From Alloprevotella tannerae (GTDB lineage Bacteria > Bacteroidota > Bacteroidia > Bacteroidales > Bacteroidaceae), in NCBI GenBank assembly GCA_015259305.1, contig JABZGO010000026.1:1-13104 (forward strand): DNA of 13,104 nt, read 5' to 3'. The notes beneath the pieces were generated by a model. That model was not told the DNA's origin, did not search any database, and saw nothing but the letters and a program-made list of their open reading frames with translations. Shown piece by piece: positions 1-7,509 of the stretch. The translations under genes were made by a program, and so were the position numbers. Within the stretch, counting starts at the first letter, position 1, and the number at the start of each line of letters is the position of its first letter.

Positions 1-735
1 GACAAGGACTATGCTTGGATCGAAGAACAAGCAAAGGGCTTCAATGTAACAACAAAGAACTTGAGCGAAAGCTATGGCCAATTGGCAATTCAAGGCCCTG
101 AGGCAGAGAAAATCGTGGAAAGCGTGCTTGGTTTTGAGTGCAAAGACCTTGCTTTCTATACTTTTAAAACTTTAGATAACAACGAGGTGCCTGCAATCCT
201 TTCTCGCACCGGCTACACGGGCGAGGACGGCTTCGAGCTCTACGGCAATCATGATTTTATCATAGAGTGCTGGGACAAACTGATTGCAGCCGGTGTTCAA
301 CCTTGCGGCTTAGGCTGTCGCGATACGCTTCGTTTTGAAGTTGGATTGCCACTTTATGGTGATGAGTTGTCACCCGAAATCTCTCCGGTTATGTCCGGCT
401 TAAGCATGTTTGTGAAGTTGGATAAAGAAGAGTTTATCGGTAAGGAGGCTTGCGCAAAACAAAAAGCAGAAGGCGTAGAGAAAAAAGTCGTAGGTATTGA
501 GTTAGCTTCTCGCGCAATCCCTCGTCACGGCTACGAAGTGGAGAAAGACGGAAAGGTTGTCGGAGAAATAACGACAGGCTACCGTTCTATTTCAACAGGA
601 AAAAGCATCTGTATGGCTTTAGTTGACATCAACGCAGCTAAACTTGGAACAGAATTGCAAGTAAAAATACACAACCGCCTCCATAACGGAACGGTTGTAA
701 AAAAACGCTTCTATCAAAAGAGTTATAAAAAATAA
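1..735 (+). CDS. gcvT: Glycine cleavage system aminomethyltransferase (T-protein), 5' partial
   Basis: The T-protein releases ammonia from the aminomethyl group carried on lipoyl-GcvH and passes the one-carbon unit to tetrahydrofolate, giving 5,10-methylene-THF; it acts in the cytoplasm. The reading frame is open from base 1, so the visible 244 residues are the C-terminal two thirds of a family that is usually about 360 residues; the true start lies upstream of the window. Family motifs include GYTGEDGFEL (bases 211-240) and GCRDTLR (about 313-333), followed by the C-terminal barrel with the GKSICMALV stretch near base 600. The TTG at base 61 is an internal leucine codon, not a start, because the 20 codons before it continue in frame with plausible T-protein sequence. 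It is the first visible gene of gcvT-gcvH-gcvPA-gcvPB-lpd, with 20 bp to gcvH. The operon promoter is not in view. Confidence 0.97.
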   Translation, partial: DKDYAWIEEQAKGFNVTTKNLSESYGQLAIQGPEAEKIVESVLGFECKDLAFYTFKTLDNNEVPAILSRTGYTGEDGFELYGNHDFIIECWDKLIAAGVQPCGLGCRDTLRFEVGLPLYGDELSPEISPVMSGLSMFVKLDKEEFIGKEACAKQKAEGVEKKVVGIELASRAIPRHGYEVEKDGKVVGEITTGYRSISTGKSICMALVDINAAKLGTELQVKIHNRLHNGTVVKKRFYQKSYKK

Positions 736-755
736 TTATAAGCAACTAAATCATT

Positions 756-1133
756 ATGGCAAAATTTATTGACGGACTGTATTATAGTGAATCACACGAA
801 TACGTCAAAGTAGAAGGAGAATTCGCATACTTAGGTATAACAGACTATGCACAAAGTCAATTGGGCAGCGTCGTATATGTAGACATGCCGAGTGAAGGAG
901 ACGAAATCAGCGCCGGAGAAAACTTCGGAGCCGTAGAAAGCGTAAAAGCAGCGAGCGATTTGACCTCTCCTATTTCCGGTGAAGTAGTAGCTATCAATGA
1001 ACAACTCGAAGATAATCCGGAATTATTAAATGAGGATGCTTTCGAGAATTGGATCGTAAAAGTAAAACTCACAAATCCGCAGGAGCTTAACGACCTGATG
1101 AGCGTGAGCGATTACAAAGAAATTTGCAAATAA
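756..1133 (+). CDS. gcvH: Glycine cleavage system H protein (lipoyl carrier)
   Basis: GcvH is the mobile lipoylated carrier that shuttles the aminomethyl intermediate between the P and T proteins and is reoxidised by the L protein. The 125-residue length is normal for the family. The modification site is visible in GAVESVKAASDL, with the lipoyl lysine at residue 64. The N-terminus (residues 7-32, with HEYV and LGITDYAQ) matches the usual GcvH fold. The ATG at 756 is 20 bp after gcvT and no other start fits. Lipoylation needs a lipoate ligase or LipA/LipB encoded elsewhere. The gene is followed by a strong hairpin (1143-1180) before gcvPA, so its transcript may be more abundant than that of the downstream genes; that last point is inference. 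Confidence 0.98.
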   Translation: MAKFIDGLYYSESHEYVKVEGEFAYLGITDYAQSQLGSVVYVDMPSEGDEISAGENFGAVESVKAASDLTSPISGEVVAINEQLEDNPELLNEDAFENWIVKVKLTNPQELNDLMSVSDYKEICK

Positions 1134-1142
1134 CCACAACAC

Positions 1143-1186
1143 ATTAGGCCAATTATCAACTTCCTGTTAATTGGCCTAATTCTTTT
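1143..1186 (+). terminator. Intra-operon hairpin between gcvH and gcvPA (attenuator or processing site)
   Basis: A perfect 13-bp inverted repeat (ATTAGGCCAATTA at 1143-1155 with its complement at 1168-1180) encloses a 12-nt loop and is followed by TCTTTT. The form resembles an intrinsic terminator, but it sits inside an otherwise tight operon, 8 nt before the gcvPA start. Partial termination or a stabilised 3' end for a gcvT-gcvH message are the simplest readings. Both arms are equally well matched, so it could also act on the opposite strand. Confidence 0.7.
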
Positions 1187-1194
1187 ACACAACT

Positions 1195-2511
1195 ATGTTT
1201 AAGTTTTTCCCGCATACAGACAATGATATTCAGGAAATGCTTAAAGTGATCGGCGTCAATTCGCTCGATGAACTTTACGCAGAAGTGCCTGAAGAATTAA
1301 AACTAAAACGCGAGCTTGACATTCCCGAAGCACAATCGGAGTTAGAAGTTCGCAAAGAGTTCCAAAGACTGGCAAACAAAAATCAGCAACTGATTTGCTT
1401 CGCCGGCGCCGGAGCTTATGATCACTACCAACCGAGCTTGATTCCTTATATTGCATCTCGCTCCGAATTTGCGACATCTTACACGCCGTATCAAGCGGAA
1501 ATCTCACAAGGAACTCTACAATACATTTTCGAGTATCAGACAATGATGGCTGAACTTACGGGAATGGATGTATCAAACGCTTCTATGTATGATGGTGCAA
1601 CAGCAACTGCGGAAGCAATGCTGATGTGTGTAAATTCTGCAAAGAAGAAAAATACGGCCCTCATCAGTGAAACATTTGATCCAAGGACGATTGCAGTAGT
1701 TAAAACCTACGCAAAATATCACGGAATCAACTTAGAAGTAATTCCGGCCAAAGATGGCATCACAGACAAAGAGGCTATCGCAGCACGCTTTGAACAAGAG
1801 AAAGATGTAGCCGGAGTCATCGTTGCACAACCTAACTTCTATGGTATCGTAGAAGACTTCAGCGGCCTCGCTGACTTGTGCCATTCAAACAAAGCCTTGT
1901 TCGTAATCAACGCCATCGCATCCACGCTTTCAGTCTTAAAGACTCCGGGCGAATGGGGAGCAGATATCGCCTGCGGAGAAGCGCAAAGCTTAGGCTTGCC
2001 ATTAAATTTTGGTGGTCCTTATATTGGTTACCTCTGCACAACAAAAGCACACGTCAGAAAAATGCCGGGACGCCTTGTCGGTGCAACAACTGACGCTAAC
2101 GGAGAACGCTGCTTCGTTTTGACACTTCAGGCTCGCGAACAACACATTCGCCGTGAGCATGCTACGTCAAACATATGTACGGCTCAAGGCGTTATGTGCC
2201 TTTACGTTGCAATGTATCTTAGCATGATGGGCGCAAAGGGCTTAAAAGAAGTCAACGAAACAAGCTTTGCCGGTGCTCATTATCTACATGATAAACTACT
2301 TGAGACGGGTAAGTTCGAAAAAGTATACGATCAACCTTTCTTAAATGAGTTTATCGTGCGCTACAACGGCGACCTGCAAGCTCTTCAGGGAAAGATGATC
2401 AAAGCAGGCATACTCCCTGGCGTTCCCGTGGGCGAAGATAAATTGCTCGTAGCTGTAACAGAAAAACGCAGCAAGGAAGAACTGGATACATTCATTCAAT
2501 TAGCTCTCTAA
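1195..2511 (+). CDS. gcvPA: Glycine dehydrogenase (decarboxylating) subunit 1, P-protein alpha half
   Basis: This is the N-terminal half of a split P-protein, which decarboxylates glycine with PLP and loads the aminomethyl group onto lipoyl-GcvH. The 438-residue length fits stand-alone GcvPA. Recognisable blocks are FAGAGAYDHYQPS (about residues 69-81), YQAEISQGTLQ (99-109), MYDGATATAEA (131-141) and the REQHIRREHATSNICT stretch around residue 320. This half keeps the aminotransferase fold but does not carry the PLP lysine, which lies in GcvPB; the two are expected to form an alpha2beta2 enzyme. The ATG at 1195 comes 8 nt after the T-rich tail of the hairpin and gives the normal N-terminus. 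Only 10 bp separate it from gcvPB. Confidence 0.97.
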   Translation: MFKFFPHTDNDIQEMLKVIGVNSLDELYAEVPEELKLKRELDIPEAQSELEVRKEFQRLANKNQQLICFAGAGAYDHYQPSLIPYIASRSEFATSYTPYQAEISQGTLQYIFEYQTMMAELTGMDVSNASMYDGATATAEAMLMCVNSAKKKNTALISETFDPRTIAVVKTYAKYHGINLEVIPAKDGITDKEAIAARFEQEKDVAGVIVAQPNFYGIVEDFSGLADLCHSNKALFVINAIASTLSVLKTPGEWGADIACGEAQSLGLPLNFGGPYIGYLCTTKAHVRKMPGRLVGATTDANGERCFVLTLQAREQHIRREHATSNICTAQGVMCLYVAMYLSMMGAKGLKEVNETSFAGAHYLHDKLLETGKFEKVYDQPFLNEFIVRYNGDLQALQGKMIKAGILPGVPVGEDKLLVAVTEKRSKEELDTFIQLAL

Positions 2512-2521
2512 ATCTTTCGTT

Positions 2522-4015
2522 ATGAACAACACTTATTACGGAAAACTGATATTCGAACTGTCTAATCCGGGCAGGCAAGGCTATTCACTTCCGAAGAACA
2601 AAATACAAGGCTATTCTTTGGACCAACTTCCACAGCAAACACTACGTGGAAGTCAACCTGAACTTCCTGAAGTTGACGAACTAACAGTTACACGCCATTA
2701 TACAAATGCGAGCAACAACAACTTCGGTGTTGATACAGGATTCTATCCATTAGGAAGCTGTACGATGAAGTACAATCCTAAAATAAACGAAGAGGTGGCT
2801 GCACTCCCCGGATTTACCAATTTGCACCCACTGCAGCCTGATTATACAGTTCAAGGCGCTTTAGAACTCTACGACAAGACGCAAAAAATCCTCTCAGAAG
2901 TAACGGGTATGGAGCGCTTCACGCTGAATCCATACGCCGGCGCTCACGGAGAGTTAACGGGCTTAATGGTTATTCGTGCTTATCACGAAAAGCGTGGGGA
3001 AACAAAGCGTACAAAGATCATTGTACCTGACTCAGCACACGGCACAAATCCCGCCAGCGCTGCTGTCTGTGGCTTGGAGGTGATCACTGTGAAAAGTACT
3101 GCACAAGGTACTGTCGACGTAGAGGATCTAAAGCCGCTTTTGGGAGACGACATTGCCGGTATGATGATGACCAACCCCAACACTCTAGGTATCTTTGAGA
3201 CGCAAATTCCGCAGATTGCTAAATTAGTGCACGATTGCGGTGGCTTAATGTATTATGATGGTGCAAACTTCAACCCCATCTTAGGCGTTTGCCGCCCGGG
3301 AGATATGGGTTTTGATGTATTACACCTCAATTTACATAAGACATTCTCCACACCTCATGGCGGTGGTGGTCCGGGTGCAGGTCCTGTAGGTGTTGGTAAG
3401 GGATTAGAAGAATTCCTCCCCAACCCCGTTGTATGCGAAGAAAAAGACGGCATGTACAAACAAACAGTAAAAGAGTCTGCTCTCGGAAGTATTTCTTCCA
3501 CTTTAGGCAATTATGGCATTTTGATTCGCGCTTGTGCTTATCTGCTTACCATCGGACGAGATCACATTGCTATGGCCGGCAAACTCTCTGTTTTAAATGC
3601 AAACTATATCAAAGAGTGCCTCAAGTCGCACTATAATTTGCCTATTGAGGGAATTTGTATGCATGAGTTTGTTTTCGACGGAATGAAAGAGGAATATGCA
3701 GGTCCGCGCGACTCAGCTGATTATGTTAAGACCTTAGATATAGCTAAGCGTTTGCTTGATTACGGCTATCATGCTCCTACGATTTATTTCCCTCTCCTTT
3801 TCCACGAGGCAATGATGATCGAACCTACTGAAGACGAAAGCAAAGAAACGCTCGATGGTTTCATTGCTACGCTCAAAAAGATCGCCGAAGAGGCTAAGGA
3901 AAACAAGGATTTGGTCAAGAGCGCACCGCATAATACACCGATTCGTCGCTTAGATGACGTTAAGGCTGTCAAGGCTTCACTATTTACCTACAAAGACTTA
4001 AAGGCTCAACAATGA
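2522..4015 (+). CDS. gcvPB: Glycine dehydrogenase (decarboxylating) subunit 2, P-protein beta half with PLP lysine
   Basis: This is the catalytic half of the split P-protein. The PLP-binding motif HLNLHKTFSTPHGGGGPG is present, with the Schiff-base lysine at residue 273. Other family blocks are FYPLGSCTMKYNPK (about residues 74-87), YAGAHGELTGLMV (138-150), PDSAHGTNPASA (169-180) and the C-terminal YFPLLFHEAMMIEPTEDESK. The 497-residue length is usual for GcvPB. The gene starts 10 bp after gcvPA and its TGA overlaps the lpd start as ATGA, which suggests translational coupling. A fused single-chain GcvP would be near 950 residues; here the two halves are clearly separate frames with their own starts, and there is no sign of a recent frameshift. 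Confidence 0.98.
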   Translation: MNNTYYGKLIFELSNPGRQGYSLPKNKIQGYSLDQLPQQTLRGSQPELPEVDELTVTRHYTNASNNNFGVDTGFYPLGSCTMKYNPKINEEVAALPGFTNLHPLQPDYTVQGALELYDKTQKILSEVTGMERFTLNPYAGAHGELTGLMVIRAYHEKRGETKRTKIIVPDSAHGTNPASAAVCGLEVITVKSTAQGTVDVEDLKPLLGDDIAGMMMTNPNTLGIFETQIPQIAKLVHDCGGLMYYDGANFNPILGVCRPGDMGFDVLHLNLHKTFSTPHGGGGPGAGPVGVGKGLEEFLPNPVVCEEKDGMYKQTVKESALGSISSTLGNYGILIRACAYLLTIGRDHIAMAGKLSVLNANYIKECLKSHYNLPIEGICMHEFVFDGMKEEYAGPRDSADYVKTLDIAKRLLDYGYHAPTIYFPLLFHEAMMIEPTEDESKETLDGFIATLKKIAEEAKENKDLVKSAPHNTPIRRLDDVKAVKASLFTYKDLKAQQ

Positions 4016-5349
4016 AAGTCGATTTAACCATCATCGGAGCCGGCCCCGGCGGTTATGAAGCAGCAGTCAAAGCGGCTCATTCCGGACTTACGGTGGCCGT
4101 CATTGAGGAGCGCGCCTGCGGAGGCACGTGTCTTAATGTTGGCTGTATTCCGACCAAAGCCCTCTGCCACAGCGCAGAAGTTTTGGAAGAAGCTCGTGAA
4201 GCGGAAAAGAGTGGCATCAGCTTTGATACACTCCACTTCGACATCCAAAAGGCCGTAGCTCGCAAGAATGAAATCGTCGGAAAATTAGTAAGTTCTGTAG
4301 AGGCATTAATGAAAACGCCGGGCATCACACTTATCAATGGTCGTGCGCAATTTAAAGATGCCCACACGATACTTGTTGGCGAAGAAGAAATTCAAGCTGA
4401 CAACATCATTATAGCTACAGGTTCGGTCACCAAGTTCCTACCTATTGAAGGTGCACACTGCGAAGGCGTTGTCACATCTACAGAAATGCTCGACCTGACT
4501 CAAGTTCCGAAGCGCCTTTGCGTCATAGGTGGTGGCGTTATCGGCTTAGAGTTTGCCTCCATCTTCAATGCTTTCGGTAGTGAAGTTACGGTTGTCGAGT
4601 TCTGCAAAGAGGTTCTCCCCTTCTTTGATCAAGACATTGCCAAACGCCTACGCACCAGCTTGAAGAAAAAAGGTATCAATTTCAAAGTAGGAGCAGCTGC
4701 AACGGGCATAAAACCTACGCAAGAAGGCTACACTGTCGCGTTTGAAGAAAAAGGAAAGCCGGCTGCCATTGATTGCGACTTGGTTTTGATGGCCGTAGGT
4801 CGTGGTGCAAACATCGAATCTCTGAATTTCAACGATATAGGCATTGAATATACCAAGAAAGGCGTAACAGTCAACGAGCACTTCCAGACCAACATCCCCA
4901 ACATCTATGCTGTTGGCGACATCAATGGTCTGATGCAATTGGCCCACGCAGCTACGTTCCAGAGTTTCCACGCTTTGAACCACATTCTGGGCAAGAAGGA
5001 CGACATTCGCCTTGATTTAGTTCCGGCAGCAGTGTTTACGGTACCGGAATTGGCTATGGTTGGAAAGACCGAGGAGCAACTTAAGGCAGAGCAGGTCGAA
5101 TATAAAGCTTACAAAGCCTTCTATCGCGCCAACGGAAAAGCAATGACGATGGACGCGGAAGACGGCACGGTAAAATTGCTCGCAGATATGGAAGGTCACA
5201 TTTTGGGCGCACACATTTTGGGCGCACATGCCGCTGACCTCATCCACGAAGTGACAATGCTAATGCGCTATAATGGCACTATCGAACAATTAAAGGACAC
5301 GATTCATGCCCACCCCTCGCTCAGCGAGATTGTTCTCAATGTGCAATAA
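4012..5349 (+). CDS. lpdA: Dihydrolipoyl dehydrogenase (L-protein / E3)
   Basis: This FAD-dependent disulfide oxidoreductase reoxidises dihydrolipoyl-GcvH and reduces NAD+. Visible features, in order: FAD-binding GAGPGG (residues 9-14); the redox-active disulfide in GGTCLNVGCIPTK (C40 and C45); the NAD-binding glycine motif GGGVIG (173-178); the second FAD motif around YAVGDINGLMQLAHAA; and the C-terminal interface with HAHPSLSE, giving the catalytic His434-Glu439 pair. The 445-residue length is slightly shorter than many E3 enzymes. The start overlaps the gcvPB stop by 4 bp, so it is probably the dedicated L-protein of this operon, though E3 enzymes can also serve 2-oxoacid dehydrogenases. 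An exact 15-bp direct repeat at 5197-5226 encodes HILGA twice, in a region where the family normally has a similar motif. Confidence 0.97.
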   Translation: MKVDLTIIGAGPGGYEAAVKAAHSGLTVAVIEERACGGTCLNVGCIPTKALCHSAEVLEEAREAEKSGISFDTLHFDIQKAVARKNEIVGKLVSSVEALMKTPGITLINGRAQFKDAHTILVGEEEIQADNIIIATGSVTKFLPIEGAHCEGVVTSTEMLDLTQVPKRLCVIGGGVIGLEFASIFNAFGSEVTVVEFCKEVLPFFDQDIAKRLRTSLKKKGINFKVGAAATGIKPTQEGYTVAFEEKGKPAAIDCDLVLMAVGRGANIESLNFNDIGIEYTKKGVTVNEHFQTNIPNIYAVGDINGLMQLAHAATFQSFHALNHILGKKDDIRLDLVPAAVFTVPELAMVGKTEEQLKAEQVEYKAYKAFYRANGKAMTMDAEDGTVKLLADMEGHILGAHILGAHAADLIHEVTMLMRYNGTIEQLKDTIHAHPSLSEIVLNVQ

Positions 5350-5365
5350 ACTTACTATCATCTAT

Positions 5366-5409
5366 AAAAATCGGGAAAATGCAAGGTCGTTTTCCCGATT
5401 TTTATTTTC
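5366..5409 (+). terminator. Intrinsic terminator of the glycine cleavage operon
   Basis: A perfect 14-bp stem (AAAAATCGGGAAAA at 5366-5379 with its complement at 5390-5403) has a 10-nt loop and runs into a T-rich tail. It starts 16 bp after the lpd stop. The A-rich 5' flank means it could also stop transcription arriving from the right. Confidence 0.93.
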
Positions 5410-6023
5410 TATGTTCGCCCCATTCCATTGAAGTTGCCGGATTTATGAGCCATTTGTTTAAAAGCTACGCTTGAGAACAAGGAAACCTCTAACGTAAGTA
5501 CTTTCATTTATTACGTACTACAAACTCTAAAGCAAAATGATAGCTTTATCCATCGTCTGAGCGCTATTGCTTCTTTCTTTTCAATTTGCTATTAAGAAAA
5601 TAAGGCTGGGTTGTACTCACGGAGATCTTTAGGATTGTATCGTTTGCTGGCGCCAAACGATAGTTTGCTGAGACCAAACGATAGTTTGCTGCCGCCAAAC
5701 AATGGTTTGCTGGCAGCAAACAATGATCAATCAAAGAACATTTCATTTCAAGAAAGTCAAGACAACTGAAAAACATTTCAGAACATACGAATGATGTTAA
5801 TGTAATTGGGCGCAACTTTTCATTACGCAACCGTATGCATATTTCTATCAAACGAATATGCAAACTTTTCGACGGTATAATCGCAAAATCTTTAGCTACT
5901 ATATACAGAAGTACAATTATAAAGCACACTAAAAGCGAGAAATCAGCTCCAACTCCACCCCATTTCCTATACGTCTTTGATACCTAAAAGACATTATCTT
6001 TCGCTGCAAAGCGTTCGTTTTAT
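5410..6023. other. Non-coding region between lpd and the 6072 gene
   Basis: About 600 bp with no convincing gene. It contains the 21-bp-periodic array at 5642-5725 and an 8-bp inverted repeat at 5836-5862 (TGCATATT ... AATATGCA, 11-nt spacer). A minus-strand open frame at 5564-5929 exists, but I do not regard it as a gene because it runs through the repeat array and resembles no family I know. No tRNA or other structured RNA was recognised. Confidence 0.75.
5642..5725. repeat. Tandem array A: four 21-bp units of GTTTG-N7-CAAAC-N4
   Basis: Four consecutive units start at 5642, 5663, 5684 and 5705. Each has GTTTG, seven bases, CAAAC and a 4-base linker, with an exact 21-bp period. The first three bases of N7 are CTG in all four units; the remaining four vary (GCGC, AGAC, CCGC, GCAG). 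Linkers are GATA, GATA, AATG and AATG. GTTTG and CAAAC are reverse complements, so the array is a chain of alternating dyads, and TATC at 5638-5641 extends the symmetry of the first unit. The same architecture recurs at 11649-11732. Function is unknown. Possible readings are a multi-site protein-binding element, a cruciform or hairpin element of REP/BIME type, or the remains of a small non-autonomous element. Confidence 0.92.
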
Positions 6024-6054
6024 TTTGCCCTTCCTTTACTTTACATTAACTTTG
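6024..6054 (+). promoter_or_regulatory. Bacteroidetes-type promoter for the 6072 gene
   Basis: A TTTG at 6024-6027 is followed after exactly 19 bases by TAACTTTG at 6047-6054, matching the Bacteroidetes sigma consensus TTTG / TAnnTTTG. Transcription would start near 6060, leaving only about a dozen untranslated bases before the ATG at 6072. Confidence 0.85.
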
Positions 6055-6071
6055 CACAAGAAAATGATATT

Positions 6072-6710
6072 ATGAGTTTTTTAGCTAAAATCTTTAAGCG
6101 AAAAGCCACCGCTCAAGATGAAGGGTGGCGTCTCGGCGGTCTGGAAGATTTCATGACGCTGATTCGCGTATATTATCAAGCCGTATTGGCTGGCAATTTG
6201 GGCATTAGCAACTTAGCAGCTTTGCCCGACTTACGCGTTTTTAAGCAAACATTGCACGTTCCTACAGCAAACAACAAACTGGGTTTGGCCGAAAAGAATC
6301 GTTGCAAAAAGATGCTGATGGAAATTTACGATATGCCGGAATATTTCTTTAAAGAAATTGACCAGTCAGTCAAGCGCAATTGTAAGAACATCAACCAAAT
6401 GCAAGGATTTCTCTTCAATTTTCAGGGCTTTACTCAAGAGCTGATGATGCTTGCAGGCAACATGATGAAATGGAAAGTTCGCGTTCCCGGCTTTATGCGA
6501 AAGGCGCTTTACGCTATGACGCAAAAAACCGTGCGAGACATTCTTGAAAAAGACGATTGGAAAGATCCGGGTGCATACAAGGCAGCCCTTACGGTTCGCC
6601 GCTACCAACATACGCTGGGCTATTCACAACAGTGGGTGACGGACTATGTCTTCCACCTTCTCGTATTGGTAAAGAAGGAGAAAAAACCGAAAGACGTCGA
6701 AGAGAAATAA
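6072..6710 (+). CDS. Conserved protein of unknown function, cytoplasmic, 212 residues
   Basis: I do not recognise a named family; it reads like an uncharacterised Bacteroidales protein. The sequence has no signal peptide, lipobox or clear membrane span. It starts with a basic segment (KIFKRK, residues 7-12), then a mixed helical region with many aromatics (FMTLIRVYYQAV), a methionine-rich stretch around residues 124-150, and ends in a charged lysine/glutamate tail (KKEKKPKDVEEK). The composition suggests an all-helical soluble protein with basic surfaces. No catalytic motif was found. It has its own near-consensus promoter and a very short leader, so it is probably expressed as a separate unit; the next gene has its own promoter. 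Codon use resembles that of its neighbours, with no sign of recent transfer. Confidence 0.88.
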   Translation: MSFLAKIFKRKATAQDEGWRLGGLEDFMTLIRVYYQAVLAGNLGISNLAALPDLRVFKQTLHVPTANNKLGLAEKNRCKKMLMEIYDMPEYFFKEIDQSVKRNCKNINQMQGFLFNFQGFTQELMMLAGNMMKWKVRVPGFMRKALYAMTQKTVRDILEKDDWKDPGAYKAALTVRRYQHTLGYSQQWVTDYVFHLLVLVKKEKKPKDVEEK

Positions 6711-6755
6711 GCCTACTTCTCCTGTATAAACTTTGCATGAGCAGAAGATAGGTAA

Positions 6756-6787
6756 GTTGCATACAATAAAATATTTACGTATCTTCG
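6756..6787 (+). promoter_or_regulatory. Probable promoter for the zapB-like / zapA / rny series
   Basis: GTTG at 6756-6759, a 20-base spacer and TATCTTCG at 6780-6787 resemble TTTG / TAnnTTTG with one mismatch in each box. Predicted start is near 6793, about 15 nt before the ATG at 6809. Confidence 0.6.
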
Positions 6788-6808
6788 CGCTATACAAGTT
6801 GGTGAGTA

Positions 6809-7102
6809 ATGACAAAAGAAGAGGAAGAAAAACTTAGAGTGTTTGAGACGAGAGTAAGACAGCTCATCTTGCAATACAAGGCGCTCACGGAGAAAAATGC
6901 AGAACTACAGTTGGCCCTAACTGAAGGTGAAAAAGAAATAGCAGCTGCAAAAGAGGAAATTAGGCAGCTTCAGGATGACTATAACAACCTAAAACTGGCT
7001 AAAATGATTGAAATTAGCAACTCAGATCTTCAAGGAGCAAAGACAAAAATGGCTTCGCTCATTAGAAGAATAGACAAATGCATCGCACTGCTAAATGGAT
7101 AA
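6809..7102 (+). CDS. Short coiled-coil protein upstream of ZapA (ZapB-like)
   Basis: A 97-residue protein whose first two thirds (residues 1 to about 62) form a strongly charged heptad pattern rich in Glu, Lys, Leu and Ala, as expected for a coiled coil. A distinct C-terminal block follows ([18 protein letters not shown]). It overlaps zapA by 8 bp. Small coiled-coil proteins of this type sit directly before zapA in many Bacteroidetes and are plausible partners of ZapA at the Z-ring, by analogy with enterobacterial ZapB. That role is inferred from context and general shape only; I cannot show sequence homology to ZapB. No signal peptide is present. The start is supported by the promoter just upstream. 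Confidence 0.85.
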   Translation: MTKEEEEKLRVFETRVRQLILQYKALTEKNAELQLALTEGEKEIAAAKEEIRQLQDDYNNLKLAKMIEISNSDLQGAKTKMASLIRRIDKCIALLNG

Positions 7103-7418
7103 TTCGCAAACACACATGGCAGACAGCAATAAATTAGTTATCCAGCTCAGAATTGGGAGTCAAATGCACACCATCTCAGTCCAAAGGAGTCAGGAAGAAA
7201 TCTACCGAAAAGCGGCAAAGCTGATTAATGATAAGTTGGGCAGATATGCACAAACCTATCCTAATCAAACAATCGAAAAATATATGTCTATCTCCATTCT
7301 GGACTTTGCGGTGCAAGCGCTACAACTTGAACAAGTACAAAACACGGCGCCCTTCGTAGCCAGCATGGAAGCATTGACATCTGAAATAGAAGATACGCTA
7401 AAAAAAGAGGACGACTAA
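7095..7418 (+). CDS. zapA: Cell division protein ZapA
   Basis: ZapA binds FtsZ protofilaments and cross-links them in the cytoplasmic Z-ring. The 107-residue length is typical. The N-terminal globular part ([36 protein letters not shown], quoted here as KLVIQLRIG ... [13 protein letters not shown]) has the family's beta strands followed by a helix. The C-terminal half (about residues 50-107) is a helix able to form the dimer coiled coil. The frame opens at 7095 inside the upstream gene; an internal ATG at 7116 (MADSNKL) is an equally plausible start, since neither has a good Shine-Dalgarno sequence. The 8-bp overlap, or the 13-bp gap for the later start, points to translational coupling with the coiled-coil gene. 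Confidence 0.9.
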   Translation: MDNSQTHMADSNKLVIQLRIGSQMHTISVQRSQEEIYRKAAKLINDKLGRYAQTYPNQTIEKYMSISILDFAVQALQLEQVQNTAPFVASMEALTSEIEDTLKKEDD

Positions 7419-7492
7419 AAGCAAATTTTCTCTTTCTTTTAGCACCCTTCTTCAACATAGCAATAATAACAAATCAGAAACAACAAAATATC

Positions 7493-7499
7493 AAAAGGA
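7493..7499 (+). promoter_or_regulatory. Ribosome binding site of rny
   Basis: AAAAGGA lies 10 nt before the ATG at 7510. It is one of the few purine-rich Shine-Dalgarno-like sequences in the window and supports that start codon. Confidence 0.55.
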
Positions 7500-7509
7500 C
7501 AAAATCTAT

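Noticed and set aside
5197..5226. Exact 15-bp tandem repeat in lpd encoding HILGA twice
   Set aside because: The dihydrolipoyl dehydrogenase family normally has a similar ILGAHILG-type motif here, so the protein is not expanded. The identical codons are probably chance or minor gene conversion.
5642..5725. CRISPR array
   Set aside because: Units are 21 bp with no longer unique spacers, the variable parts are only 4-7 bases, and no cas genes are nearby.
5564..5929. Minus-strand open frame of 121 residues with an apparent 7-residue repeat
   Set aside because: The peptide repeat is only the 21-bp DNA array read in frame (21 is a multiple of 3, so the frame stays open). It has no recognisable family, no supporting promoter and an unremarkable composition outside the array.
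6712..6752. Terminator after the 6072 gene
   Set aside because: CCTACTTCT and AGAAGATAGG can pair with one bulge, but the loop is long and no T tract follows on the + strand.
7419..7509. Possible 6S RNA between zapA and rny
   Set aside because: 6S RNA is found next to zapA in some bacteria, but this gap is only 91 bp, has no long bulged hairpin and is mostly A-rich or pyrimidine-rich.
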